From assembly GCA_000497835.1 (NCBI GenBank), contig KI547167.1, positions 457,357-516,867 of the forward strand: a stretch of DNA of 59,511 bases, read 5' to 3'. The position numbers and the translations under genes were made by a program. Under the pieces are notes generated by a model. That model worked only from the letters and a program-made list of their open reading frames with translations, did not search any database and was not told the origin of the DNA. Of this stretch, positions 51,518 to 59,511 are shown piece by piece. This DNA is from a gamma proteobacterium L18. GTDB lineage: Bacteria > Pseudomonadota > Gammaproteobacteria > Pseudomonadales > Pseudomonadaceae. The first letter of the stretch is position 1. Each line of letters opens with the position of its first letter.

Positions 51518-52969
51518 ATGCACCCCACCTTGATCAAGCTGCTCAGCCTGTCCGGCCTTGCCGCCGCCATGATGGCAGCCTCCAACGGCGCCAGCGCCCA
51601 GGACTTCGCCGCACCCAAGTACGAAGCCGCACCCTGCTGCAGCCTGTGCCCGGCCGCCCATGACGCCAAGAACTACGTGACCCGCTACCAGCAGAACTTC
51701 ACCACCCTGGTGCAGGCCCAGGGTGACTGGCTGTTCCGTACCCAGGAAGACCTGCGCACCGAATTCGACACCACCCCGGAAGGCTACCGCCGCCTGCAAC
51801 AGCTGCACGACGCCTTCAAGAGCAAGGGCGTGGAACTGGTGGTGGTGTACCAGCCCACCCGTGGCCTGGTCGACCGCAACAAGCTGTTCCCGGCTGACCG
51901 CGACAAGTTCCAATACGACAAGGCGCTGAAAAACTACCAGGCCATGCTGCAACGCTTCGCCAGCATGGGCTTCAACGTGCCCGACCTGTCGCCGCTGACC
52001 AACGAACAGCAGGCCCACGACTTCTACTTCCGCGGTGACCAGCACTGGACCCCGTACGGCGCCCAGCGCACCGCCAAGATCGTCGCCGAGACCGTGAAGA
52101 AAATGCCGGCCTTCGCCGACATTCCCAAGCGCGAATTCGAAACCCACCTGTCCGGCCGCATGGGCAAGACCGGTACCCTGCACAACATGGCGGGCCAGCT
52201 GTGCGGCACCAGCTACGCCATCCAGTACATGGACCAGTTCACCACCGAGCCCAAGGGCGAGGCGGCCGACGGCGACCTGTTCGGCGACGCGGGCACCCCG
52301 CAGATCACCCTGGTGGGCACCAGCCACAGCGGCAAGAACTACAACTTCGCCGGCTTCCTGGAGCAGGACATCGGCGCCGACATCCTCAACGTTGCCTTCC
52401 CTGGCGGCGGCCTGGAAGGTTCGATGCTGCAGTACCTGGGCAGCGACGACTTCCAGAAGCATCCGCCGAAAATCCTCATCTGGGAATTCTCGCCGCTGTA
52501 TCGCCTGGACCAGGAGACCATCTACCGCCAGATGATGTCGCTGCTGGATAACGGTTGCGATGGCAAACCTGCGGAACTGCAAGCCAGCGCCACGCTCAAA
52601 ACCGGCAAGAACGAATTGCTGGTCAATGGCCGCAATGGCATCAAAGACCTGCACAACGGTAATCACCAGATCGACATCAAATTCGCCGACACCTCGGTCA
52701 AGACCCTGCACGCCACTCTGTGGTACCTGAACGGGCGGCATGAAGACCTGAAGATCGAAAAACCGACCACATCGGAAACCGACGGGCGCTTTGCCTTCGA
52801 GCTGCGCAACGACGAGGACTGGGCTTCGCAGAACCTGCTGGCCCTGGAAGTGGAAGGCCCTGAAGCCGGCCAACCCGCCCAGAAAGTCGAAGCCACCGTA
52901 TGCAAGCGCAACGTCTTCCCTGGCGTTCAGCAATCACCGAAACAACAGAACGCCCAAGCCGGACTGTGA
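51518..52969 (+). CDS. algX: alginate O-acetyltransferase AlgX
   Basis: The product is 483 residues with a signal peptide ending near ASAQ. The SGNH-like domain has Asp174 and His176 (DQHWTPYG) and Ser269 (GTSHSG), the same numbering as in P. aeruginosa. A C-terminal carbohydrate-binding module follows. It puts acetyl groups on mannuronate. I chose the ATG at 51518, which sits nine bases after TGAGG; the ATG at 51509 touches that RBS and is less likely. The algG stop is 11 bases upstream. Confidence 0.96.
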   Translation: MHPTLIKLLSLSGLAAAMMAASNGASAQDFAAPKYEAAPCCSLCPAAHDAKNYVTRYQQNFTTLVQAQGDWLFRTQEDLRTEFDTTPEGYRRLQQLHDAFKSKGVELVVVYQPTRGLVDRNKLFPADRDKFQYDKALKNYQAMLQRFASMGFNVPDLSPLTNEQQAHDFYFRGDQHWTPYGAQRTAKIVAETVKKMPAFADIPKREFETHLSGRMGKTGTLHNMAGQLCGTSYAIQYMDQFTTEPKGEAADGDLFGDAGTPQITLVGTSHSGKNYNFAGFLEQDIGADILNVAFPGGGLEGSMLQYLGSDDFQKHPPKILIWEFSPLYRLDQETIYRQMMSLLDNGCDGKPAELQASATLKTGKNELLVNGRNGIKDLHNGNHQIDIKFADTSVKTLHATLWYLNGRHEDLKIEKPTTSETDGRFAFELRNDEDWASQNLLALEVEGPEAGQPAQKVEATVCKRNVFPGVQQSPKQQNAQAGL

Positions 52970-52977
52970 GGTTATTT

Positions 52978-54105
52978 ATGAACCGCACCAACGCACTACG
53001 CCATCTGCTCGCGCCAACCCTGCTGGGCCTGGCCATTTTCGCCGGCAACGCCCAGGCGGCTGCGCCCCTGCACCCGCCACAGGGTTACCTGGCGGCCGTG
53101 GACAAGTTCAAGACCAATGCCAAGGATGAAGGCTGCCAGGCCATGCCGCAGCCTTACACCCAGAGCCTGCAATTTCGCAGCAAGTACGAGGGTTCGGACA
53201 AATCCCGTTCGACCTTCAACGCCACTTCTGACAAAGCGTTCCGTGATGCCACCAAGGGCATCACCACCATGGAGCGCGGCATCAGCAAGCAAGTGATGGT
53301 GTACATGCGCGACGGCAACCCGCAGCAACTGGACTGCACGCTCAACTGGCTGACCGCCTGGGCCCAGGCCGACGCGCTGATGTCCAAGGACTTCAACCAC
53401 ACCGGCAAGTCCATGCGCAAATGGGCGCTGGGCAGCATGGCGTCGGCCTATGTGCGGCTCAAGTTCTCCGACTCGCACCCACTGGCCACCCACCAGCAAC
53501 AGGCCCAGGTGATCGAAGCCTGGTTCGGGCGCCTGGCCGATCAGGTGGTCAGCGACTGGAACAACCTGCCGCTGGAAAAAACCAACAACCACTCGTACTG
53601 GGCCGCCTGGTCGGTGATGGCCGCGTCCGTGGCCCTGGACCGCCGCGACCTGTTCGACTGGTCGGTGAAGGAATACAAGATCGGCGCCAATCAGGTGGAT
53701 GCCGACGGCTTCCTGCCCAATGAGCTCAAGCGTCAGCAACGCGCCCTGGCTTACCACAACTACGCCCTGCCGCCGCTGTCGATGATCGCCAGCTTCGCCC
53801 AGGCCAACGGTGTGGACCTGCGCCAGGAAAACAACGGCGCCCTCAAGCGCCTGGGCGACAAGGTGCTGGCCGGGGTGAAAGACCCGGACATCTTCGAAGC
53901 CAAAAATGGCAAGGACCAGGACATGACCGACCTGAAGGTGGACAGCAAGTTCGCCTGGCTGGAGCCCTGGTGCAGCCTTTACAGCTGCCCGCCGGACGCG
54001 CTTGAACGCAAGCACGAAGGCCAGCCGTTCAAGACCTTCCGCCTGGGCGGCGACCTGACCAAGGTCTACGACCCCGAGCACGAAAAAGGCAACAAGGGCT
54101 CGTGA
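52978..54105 (+). CDS. algL: alginate lyase
   Basis: AlgL is a periplasmic lyase (PL5) that cuts alginate by beta-elimination and clears polymer that is not exported. The product is 375 residues with a signal peptide (about 1-27, ending AQA). The catalytic stretch NNHSYW is at 203-208. The conserved [14 protein letters not shown] near the end carries a disulfide. The ATG at 52978 follows GTGAGG eight bases after the algX stop. Confidence 0.97.
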   Translation: MNRTNALRHLLAPTLLGLAIFAGNAQAAAPLHPPQGYLAAVDKFKTNAKDEGCQAMPQPYTQSLQFRSKYEGSDKSRSTFNATSDKAFRDATKGITTMERGISKQVMVYMRDGNPQQLDCTLNWLTAWAQADALMSKDFNHTGKSMRKWALGSMASAYVRLKFSDSHPLATHQQQAQVIEAWFGRLADQVVSDWNNLPLEKTNNHSYWAAWSVMAASVALDRRDLFDWSVKEYKIGANQVDADGFLPNELKRQQRALAYHNYALPPLSMIASFAQANGVDLRQENNGALKRLGDKVLAGVKDPDIFEAKNGKDQDMTDLKVDSKFAWLEPWCSLYSCPPDALERKHEGQPFKTFRLGGDLTKVYDPEHEKGNKGS

Positions 54106-54123
54106 GCTGTTGATGCTGATGAT

Positions 54124-54210
54124 GTGGGAGCGGGCTCTGCCCGCGAAAAGAACACCGCGTTGCAACTGAAACACCGCAGCGACTGCTTCGCGGGCAGAGC
54201 CCGCTCCCAC
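54124..54210. repeat. REP pair inside the alginate operon
   Basis: GTGGGAGCGGGCTCTGCCCG and its complement enclose about 40 bases, in the 206-base gap between algL and algI. It splits the operon into algD-L and algI-A and could affect mRNA decay or relative expression of the acetylation genes. Confidence 0.88.
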
Positions 54211-54311
54211 AGGCCCATTTCAGGCCAGGAATGTGAGTTATCCCCCCTGGAATAAATGGGGGTTTGGGGGGCTTCGGCCCTTGTGTATGGATCAAACAAG
54301 GAGAGATCGGG

Positions 54312-55862
54312 ATGGTTTTCTCATCTAACGTGTTCCTGTTCCTGTTCTTGCCGGTCTTTCTCGGCTTGTACTACCTGTGCGGCAATCGTTACCGCAACCT
54401 GCTTCTGTTGGTCGCCAGCTACGTGTTCTACGCCTGGTGGCGGGTGGACTTCCTGGCGCTGTTCGCCGCGGTCACCCTGTGGAACTACTGGATCGGCCTG
54501 CGCGTAGGCGCCGCCGGCGTGCGCAGCAAACCCGCGCAGCGCTGGCTGCTGCTGGGCGTGGCGGTGGACCTGTGCGTGCTGGGCTACTTCAAGTACGCCA
54601 ACTTCGGCGTGGACAGCATCAACGCCATCATCAGCTCGTTCGGCATGCAGCCGTTCATCCTCACCCATGTGCTGCTGCCTATCGGCATCTCGTTCTACAT
54701 TTTCGAATCGATCAGCTACATCATCGACGTGTACCGCGGCGACACCCCGGCCACGCGCAACCTGATCGACTTCGCCGCCTTCGTCGCCATCTTCCCGCAC
54801 CTGATTGCCGGGCCGGTGCTGCGCTTCGCGGACCTGGTGGACCAGTTCAACAACCGCACCCACACCCTGGACAAGTTCAGCGAGGGCGCGACGCGGTTCA
54901 TGCAGGGTTTCATCAAGAAGGTGTTCATCGCCGACACCCTGGCCACCGTCTCCGACCACTGCTTCGCCCTGGCGGCCCCCACCACCGGCGACGCCTGGCT
55001 GGGCGCCCTGGCCTACACCGCGCAGCTGTACTTCGACTTCTCCGGCTACAGCGACATGGCCATCGGCCTGGGCCTGATGATGGGTTTCCGCTTCATGGAA
55101 AACTTCAAGCAGCCCTACATCAGCCAGTCGATCACCGAGTTCTGGCGCCGCTGGCACATCAGCCTGTCGACCTGGCTGCGTGACTACCTCTACATCACCC
55201 TGGGCGGCAACCGCAAAGGCACCCTGGCCACCTACCGCAACCTGTTCCTGACCATGCTGCTGGGCGGGCTGTGGCACGGCGCCAACTTCACCTACATCAT
55301 CTGGGGCGCCTGGCATGGCGCGTGGCTGGCCATCGAGCGCCTGCTGGGCATCAACACCACGCCGCGCGCGCTGAACCCGATCCGCTGGGTACTGACCTTC
55401 CTGCTGGTGATCATGGGCTGGGTGATCTTCCGCGCCGAGAACCTGCAAGTGGCTTACCGCATGTACGCCGCCATGTTCAGCTTCGGCGACTGGCACCTGT
55501 CCGAGCTCAACGCCGCCAGCCTCACCGGCCTACAAGTGGCGACCCTGGTGATCGCCTACATCACCCTGGCGTTCTTCGGCCTGCGTGACCTGTACACCAA
55601 CCAGCCGAAACCAAAAGCCAAGGCCCCGGTGGCCGAAGCCGACGGCCCGGCCACCGCGCAACCTGGCCTGTACCGCGCCACCCCGGGCGACAACCCGGCC
55701 GCGCTGGCCGCCCACGCCCATGGCCACCAGGTGCAAGCCTCGTACTGGACCGTGGACTGGTCGCGCTACCTGATGCGCACCCTAGTGCTGGTGTTGTTCC
55801 TGGCCTCGATCCTGAAACTGTCGGCGCAGAGTTTCTCGCCGTTCCTCTACTTCCAGTTTTGA
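54312..55862 (+). CDS. algI: alginate O-acetylation protein AlgI (MBOAT)
   Basis: AlgI is an inner-membrane MBOAT protein that moves acetyl groups across the membrane to AlgJ and AlgX. The product is 516 residues with about ten or more helices. The conserved MBOAT histidine is His322 in LWHGANF, matching the essential residue of P. aeruginosa AlgI. The ATG at 54312 follows AAGGAGAG at a good distance. algJ follows without a gap. Confidence 0.96.
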   Translation: MVFSSNVFLFLFLPVFLGLYYLCGNRYRNLLLLVASYVFYAWWRVDFLALFAAVTLWNYWIGLRVGAAGVRSKPAQRWLLLGVAVDLCVLGYFKYANFGVDSINAIISSFGMQPFILTHVLLPIGISFYIFESISYIIDVYRGDTPATRNLIDFAAFVAIFPHLIAGPVLRFADLVDQFNNRTHTLDKFSEGATRFMQGFIKKVFIADTLATVSDHCFALAAPTTGDAWLGALAYTAQLYFDFSGYSDMAIGLGLMMGFRFMENFKQPYISQSITEFWRRWHISLSTWLRDYLYITLGGNRKGTLATYRNLFLTMLLGGLWHGANFTYIIWGAWHGAWLAIERLLGINTTPRALNPIRWVLTFLLVIMGWVIFRAENLQVAYRMYAAMFSFGDWHLSELNAASLTGLQVATLVIAYITLAFFGLRDLYTNQPKPKAKAPVAEADGPATAQPGLYRATPGDNPAALAAHAHGHQVQASYWTVDWSRYLMRTLVLVLFLASILKLSAQSFSPFLYFQF

Positions 55863-55873
55863 GCGAGCCGACC

Positions 55874-57022
55874 ATGACCCGATCATTACGCATCCTCTAC
55901 ATTCTGCTGTTCCTGGCCGTGCTGCTGGGCCTGGGCCTCTGGTCGCTGTGGAGCTTCGCCAGCTTCAACCGCACCGAGCAGATGACCGTGCTCAACGGCA
56001 AGTTCACCAAGGCGGTGGAAACCCACTACGACGACCAGTTCCCGATCAAGCGCCTGGGCACCAACCTGTGGGCCGCGGTGGACTTCAAGCTGTTCAAGGA
56101 AGGCCGCCCCGGCGTGGTGCTGGGCCGCGACCAGTGGCTGTACAGCGACGAGGAATTCAACCCGGTCGCCAACGGCGCGCAGATCGAGGCCGACAACTTC
56201 GCCCTGATCAAGGGCGTGCGTGACCAGCTCAAGCAGCACGGCGTGCAACTGGTACTGGCCATCGTCCCGGCCAAGGCCCGCCTGTACCCCGAGCACATCG
56301 GCGCCACTGCCCCGGCCGAGCTGCACAAGGACCTGTACCAGCAGTTCCACGCCCAGGCCGCGGCCGCCGGCATCTTCGCCCCCGACCTGCTGGCCCCGCT
56401 GCAACAGGCCAAGGCCCAGGGCCAGGTGTTCCTGCGCACCGACACCCACTGGACGCCGATGGGCGCCGAAGTGGTAGCCCGCAACCTAGGCACCGCCATC
56501 GCCCAGCACGCACCGCTCAGCGGCGAGCCGCAGACCTTCGTCACCGCCAGCGACGCGGCCAAGCCGTACAAGGGCGACCTGACCAACTTCCTGCCGCTGG
56601 ACCCGCTGTTCAGCAACCTGCTGCCCAAGCCTGACGAGCTGGCACAGCGCACCACCACCCAGGCCGGCGACAAGCCTGAAAGCGGTGACGCGCTGTTCGG
56701 CGGCAACGAGATTCCGGTCGCCCTGGTGGGCACCAGCTACAGCGCCAACCCGCACTGGAACTTCCTGGGCGCCTTGCAGCAGTCGCTGCGCAGTGACGTC
56801 GTCAACTACGCCGAAGACGGCCACGGCCCGATTCTGCCGATGCTCAAGTACCTGCAAACCGACGCATTCAAGAACAGCCCGCCACAAGTGCTGATCTGGG
56901 AGTTCCCGGAACGCTATCTGCCAATGAAGAACGACCTCAGCGACTTCGACCCCAACTGGATCGCCGAGCTGAAAAAAGACCCGAATACCAACCAAAACCT
57001 GGCTGTGGGCCAATCCAACTGA
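55874..57022 (+). CDS. algJ: alginate O-acetyltransferase AlgJ
   Basis: The product is 382 residues with an uncleaved N-terminal membrane anchor (about 8-28). The SGNH-like catalytic residues are Asp190 and His192 (TDTHW) and Ser288 (GTSYS), as in P. aeruginosa. It receives acetyl groups from AlgI in the periplasm. The ATG at 55874 gives the family start MTRSLRIL, 11 bases after the algI stop. Confidence 0.96.
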   Translation: MTRSLRILYILLFLAVLLGLGLWSLWSFASFNRTEQMTVLNGKFTKAVETHYDDQFPIKRLGTNLWAAVDFKLFKEGRPGVVLGRDQWLYSDEEFNPVANGAQIEADNFALIKGVRDQLKQHGVQLVLAIVPAKARLYPEHIGATAPAELHKDLYQQFHAQAAAAGIFAPDLLAPLQQAKAQGQVFLRTDTHWTPMGAEVVARNLGTAIAQHAPLSGEPQTFVTASDAAKPYKGDLTNFLPLDPLFSNLLPKPDELAQRTTTQAGDKPESGDALFGGNEIPVALVGTSYSANPHWNFLGALQQSLRSDVVNYAEDGHGPILPMLKYLQTDAFKNSPPQVLIWEFPERYLPMKNDLSDFDPNWIAELKKDPNTNQNLAVGQSN

Positions 57023-57068
57023 GCCCTCCCCCGAGCGCTCGAACCTTACAAGCAAAGAGGAAATGCAC

Positions 57069-57719
57069 ATGACCGCACATACCACTAAAAACCGTCTGGC
57101 CGCTGCCCTGATTGCCGCCACCGGCCTGCTCTCCGCACACGCTTTCGCCGGTGGCGACGCCGCCCTCTACGGCCCTACCGCGCCCAAAGGCTCGGCATTT
57201 GTCCGCGTCTACAACGCTGGCAACCAGGAAGTCAGCGCCAGCGTCGGCAACACCAACCTCAACGAGATCGCACCGCTGGCCAGCAGCGACTTCAGCTTCA
57301 TGCCCCAGGGCGACTACAGCGCCAAGGTCGGCAGCAAGACCCTGCCGGTGAAACTGGCCTCGGACCACTACTACACCGTGGTCAACAACACCAACGGCAA
57401 CCCGCAACTGGTGGAAGAGCCACCGTTCAAGAACAAGCAGAAGTCGCTGGTACGCGTGCAGAACCTCAGTGACAAGCCGCTGACCCTGAAGACCGCCGAC
57501 GGCAAGACCGACGTGGTCAAGGACGTGGCCGCCAAGGGCACCGGCGAGCGCGAGATCAATCCGGTGAAAGTCAGCCTGGCGCTGTACGAAGGCGACAAGA
57601 AAGTCAGCGACCTCAAGCCAGTGGCCCTGGAACGTGGCGAAGCCGCGGTGCTCTACGTAACCGGTGAAGGCAGCAGCCTGTCGCCAGTGTGGGTACAGCG
57701 CCCAGTGTCCACCCGCTGA
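57069..57719 (+). CDS. algF: alginate O-acetylation protein AlgF
   Basis: The product is 216 residues, the same as in P. aeruginosa, with a signal peptide ending HAFA. AlgF is a two-domain periplasmic adaptor that links AlgJ and AlgX during acetylation. I use the ATG at 57069, eight bases after AGAGG, rather than the ATG at 57063, which is only two bases away. Confidence 0.95.
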   Translation: MTAHTTKNRLAAALIAATGLLSAHAFAGGDAALYGPTAPKGSAFVRVYNAGNQEVSASVGNTNLNEIAPLASSDFSFMPQGDYSAKVGSKTLPVKLASDHYYTVVNNTNGNPQLVEEPPFKNKQKSLVRVQNLSDKPLTLKTADGKTDVVKDVAAKGTGEREINPVKVSLALYEGDKKVSDLKPVALERGEAAVLYVTGEGSSLSPVWVQRPVSTR

Positions 57720-57733
57720 ACAGAATCGAGTTG

Positions 57734-57755
57734 GCCGCCCGCTGAAACGGGCGGC
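57734..57755 (+). terminator. algF-algA intercistronic hairpin
   Basis: GCCGCCCG and CGGGCGGC form a perfect eight-base stem around a six-base loop, without a T-run. It lies in the 107-base algF-algA gap and may cause partial termination or mark a processing site. Confidence 0.6.
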
Positions 57756-57826
57756 TGACAGGGAACAAAAACAAGACAGAAACGGCAACGCGTCTAACTA
57801 ACCATTCGTTTTATTGGAGAAACAAT

Positions 57827-59278
57827 ATGATTCCGGTGATCTTGTCAGGTGGTAGTGGCTCTCGTCTGTGGCCGCTTTCGCGTAAGCAATTCCCCAAGCA
57901 ATTCCTGGCCCTGACCGGCGAGCACACCCTGTTCCAGCAAACCCTGGAGCGCCTGGTGTTCGAAGGCATGGAAACCCCGATCGTGGTCTGCAACAAGGAT
58001 CACCGTTTCATCGTCAACGAGCAGTTGGCCAACCTGAAGCTGGAAACCCAAGGCATCCTGATGGAGCCCTTCGGCCGCAACACCGCGCCGGCCGTGGCCC
58101 TGACCGCCATGAAAATGATCAATGAAGGCCGCGACGAGCTGATGCTGGTGCTGCCCGCCGACCACGTGATCGACGATCAGAAAGCCCTGCAACGCGCCCT
58201 GGCCCTGGCCACCGTGGCCGCCGAGCGTGGCGAGATGGTGCTGTTCGGCGTGCCGGCCACCAAGCCTGAAACCGGCTATGGCTACATCAAGTCCACCAAT
58301 GACGCCCTGCTGCCTGAAGGCGTGAGCCGCGTGTCGCACTTCGTCGAGAAGCCGGATGAAAAACGCGCCGCCGAATTTGTCGAGGCCGGTGGCTACTTCT
58401 GGAACAGCGGCATGTTCCTGTTCCGCGCCAGCCGCTTCCTGGAAGAGCTGAAGAAGCACGATCCGGACATCTACGACACCTGCATGCTGACCCTTGAGCG
58501 CAGCGTGAAAGACGGCGACAACGTCGAGATCGACGAAGCCACTTTCGCCTGCTGCCCGGACAACTCCATCGACTACGCCGTGATGGAAAAAACCCAGCGC
58601 GCCTGCGTGGTGCCGCTGACCGCCGGCTGGAGTGACGTGGGCTGCTGGTCGTCGCTGTGGGACGTGCACGAGAAAGACGCCAACGGCAACGTCACCAAGG
58701 GCGACGTGGTGGTGCAGGACAGCCGCAACTGCATGATCCACGGCAACGGCAAGCTGGTGTCGGTGATCGGCCTGGACAACATCGTGGTGGTGGAAACCAA
58801 GGACGCCATGATGATTGCCCACAAGGACAAGGTCCAGGGCGTGAAACAGATGGTCAACACCCTCAACGAACAGGGCCGCAGCGAAACCCAGAACCACTGC
58901 GAAGTGTACCGCCCATGGGGTTCGTACGACTCGGTGGACATGGGCGGCCGCTTCCAGGTCAAGCACATCTCGGTCAAGCCGGGTGCCTGCCTGAGCCTGC
59001 AGATGCACCACCACCGCGCCGAGCACTGGATCGTGGTATCGGGCACCGCCGAGGTGACCTGTGACGAGAACGTGTTCCTGCTGTGCGAAAACCAGTCCAC
59101 CTACATCCCGATCGCCTCGGTGCACCGCCTGCGCAACCCGGGCAAGATCCCGCTGGAAATCATCGAAGTGCAGTCGGGCAGCTACCTGGGCGAGGATGAC
59201 ATCGAGCGCTTCGAAGACATCTACGGTCGTTCCACCCCGGTAGAGCGTGGCGTGTCGGTGAAAACCATCGCGCAGTAA
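57827..59278 (+). CDS. algA: bifunctional mannose-6-phosphate isomerase / GDP-mannose pyrophosphorylase
   Basis: AlgA makes mannose-6-phosphate from fructose-6-phosphate and GDP-mannose from mannose-1-phosphate, feeding AlgD. The product is 483 residues. The pyrophosphorylase N-terminus has GGSGSRLWPLSRKQFPKQF and FVEKPDEKRA; the C-terminal cupin with QMHHHRAEHWIVVSG carries the zinc-dependent isomerase. TTGGAG precedes the ATG by eight bases. It is the last gene of the operon and is followed by a terminator. Confidence 0.97.
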   Translation: MIPVILSGGSGSRLWPLSRKQFPKQFLALTGEHTLFQQTLERLVFEGMETPIVVCNKDHRFIVNEQLANLKLETQGILMEPFGRNTAPAVALTAMKMINEGRDELMLVLPADHVIDDQKALQRALALATVAAERGEMVLFGVPATKPETGYGYIKSTNDALLPEGVSRVSHFVEKPDEKRAAEFVEAGGYFWNSGMFLFRASRFLEELKKHDPDIYDTCMLTLERSVKDGDNVEIDEATFACCPDNSIDYAVMEKTQRACVVPLTAGWSDVGCWSSLWDVHEKDANGNVTKGDVVVQDSRNCMIHGNGKLVSVIGLDNIVVVETKDAMMIAHKDKVQGVKQMVNTLNEQGRSETQNHCEVYRPWGSYDSVDMGGRFQVKHISVKPGACLSLQMHHHRAEHWIVVSGTAEVTCDENVFLLCENQSTYIPIASVHRLRNPGKIPLEIIEVQSGSYLGEDDIERFEDIYGRSTPVERGVSVKTIAQ

Positions 59279-59287
59279 GGTTGTGTG

Positions 59288-59347
59288 AAAGCCCCTGCCT
59301 CATCCGCTGCGTCCCCTATCCGCAGCCGGTGAGGCAGGGGCTTTTTT
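59288..59347 (+). terminator. intrinsic terminator of the alginate operon
   Basis: AAGCCCCTGCCTCA pairs with TGAGGCAGGGGCTT, followed by T-rich sequence. The long loop has an additional small CGCTGCG/CGCAG-type stem. It directly follows algA. Confidence 0.92.
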
Positions 59348-59363
59348 GTCCGGTTGTGGCTGT

Positions 59364-59511
59364 TTCCCGGGCAGAGCCCGGCCCTACACCGTTCGGGCGA
59401 TGGGTGTCAGGTATGCAAAGCGAACCGCCTTTGGTGGCAGTATAGATAGACCTGCAGTGCCTCCAGAGGCTAAATGCTTTGCCTCACTGACACCCATGGG
59501 CCGAACGGTGT
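59364..59511. repeat. composite palindrome, copy 5 (cut by the window end)
   Basis: TTCCCGGGCAGAGCCCGG opens the element as in copy 2; the right tip is beyond the window. The internal stem pairs ATGGGTGTCAG with CTGACACCCAT, and the apical stem pairs CCTTTGGTGGCA with TGCCTCCAGAGG. It comes after the alginate terminator. Confidence 0.85.

Overview
This window looks like chromosomal DNA from a fluorescent Pseudomonas of the P. putida group. It is GC-rich, and the gene orders gcsR-gcvHP-sdaA-gcvT-csp-RDD, lptGF/pepA-holC-valS-rlmF-hup-yejK and aapJQMP ... moaCDE ... phoH ... yaaA-algD-8-44-K-E-G-X-L-I-J-F-A are typical of that group. The intergenic spaces carry the palindromic REP elements common in these genomes. 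I saw no tRNA, rRNA, CRISPR array, transposase or phage gene. These assignments come from reading the sequence and recalling families; no database search was run.

Left block (1-21.5 kb). A small Pseudomonas protein is followed by a TyrR/GcsR-type sigma-54 activator. Next come the genes it probably controls: gcvH, gcvP, sdaA and gcvT, which convert glycine to C1 units and serine to pyruvate. A strong -24/-12 promoter and a palindromic activator site lie upstream of gcvH. Then come a cold-shock protein with a long leader, an RDD membrane protein, lptG/lptF (LPS export) divergent from pepA, holC, a small proline-rich protein, valS, rlmF, an HU protein, the nucleoid-associated protein YejK/NdpA and a membrane-anchored glutaredoxin-like protein.

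Middle accessory block (21.5-27.9 kb). This holds a glutathione transferase-like protein, a GIY-YIG protein, a secreted halovibrin-like protein, an NTF2-like protein, a pair of overlapping genes in which one looks like an internally deleted remnant, and an MFS transporter with its GntR regulator. It is the most variable-looking part and separates two conserved blocks.

Right block (28.3-59.3 kb). The aapJQMP amino-acid ABC transporter comes first, followed by an esterase, an RhlB-like RNA helicase, moaCDE (molybdopterin synthesis), a lone exported adhesin-like protein, a PhoH/PIN ATPase, an exported polysaccharide-deacetylase-like protein with altered metal ligands, yaaA, and an 838-bp regulatory region. 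The complete 12-gene alginate operon then runs from algD to algA, covering precursor synthesis, c-di-GMP-controlled polymerisation, epimerisation, acetylation, lyase and outer-membrane export.

The most unusual feature is a family of about 169-bp composite palindromes, with four full copies and one cut by the window end. REP-like tips flank a long internal hairpin whose apical stem differs between copies but stays paired. Two copies lie in tandem inside the gcvP-sdaA interval. Several other long inverted repeats and intra-operon hairpins are recorded.
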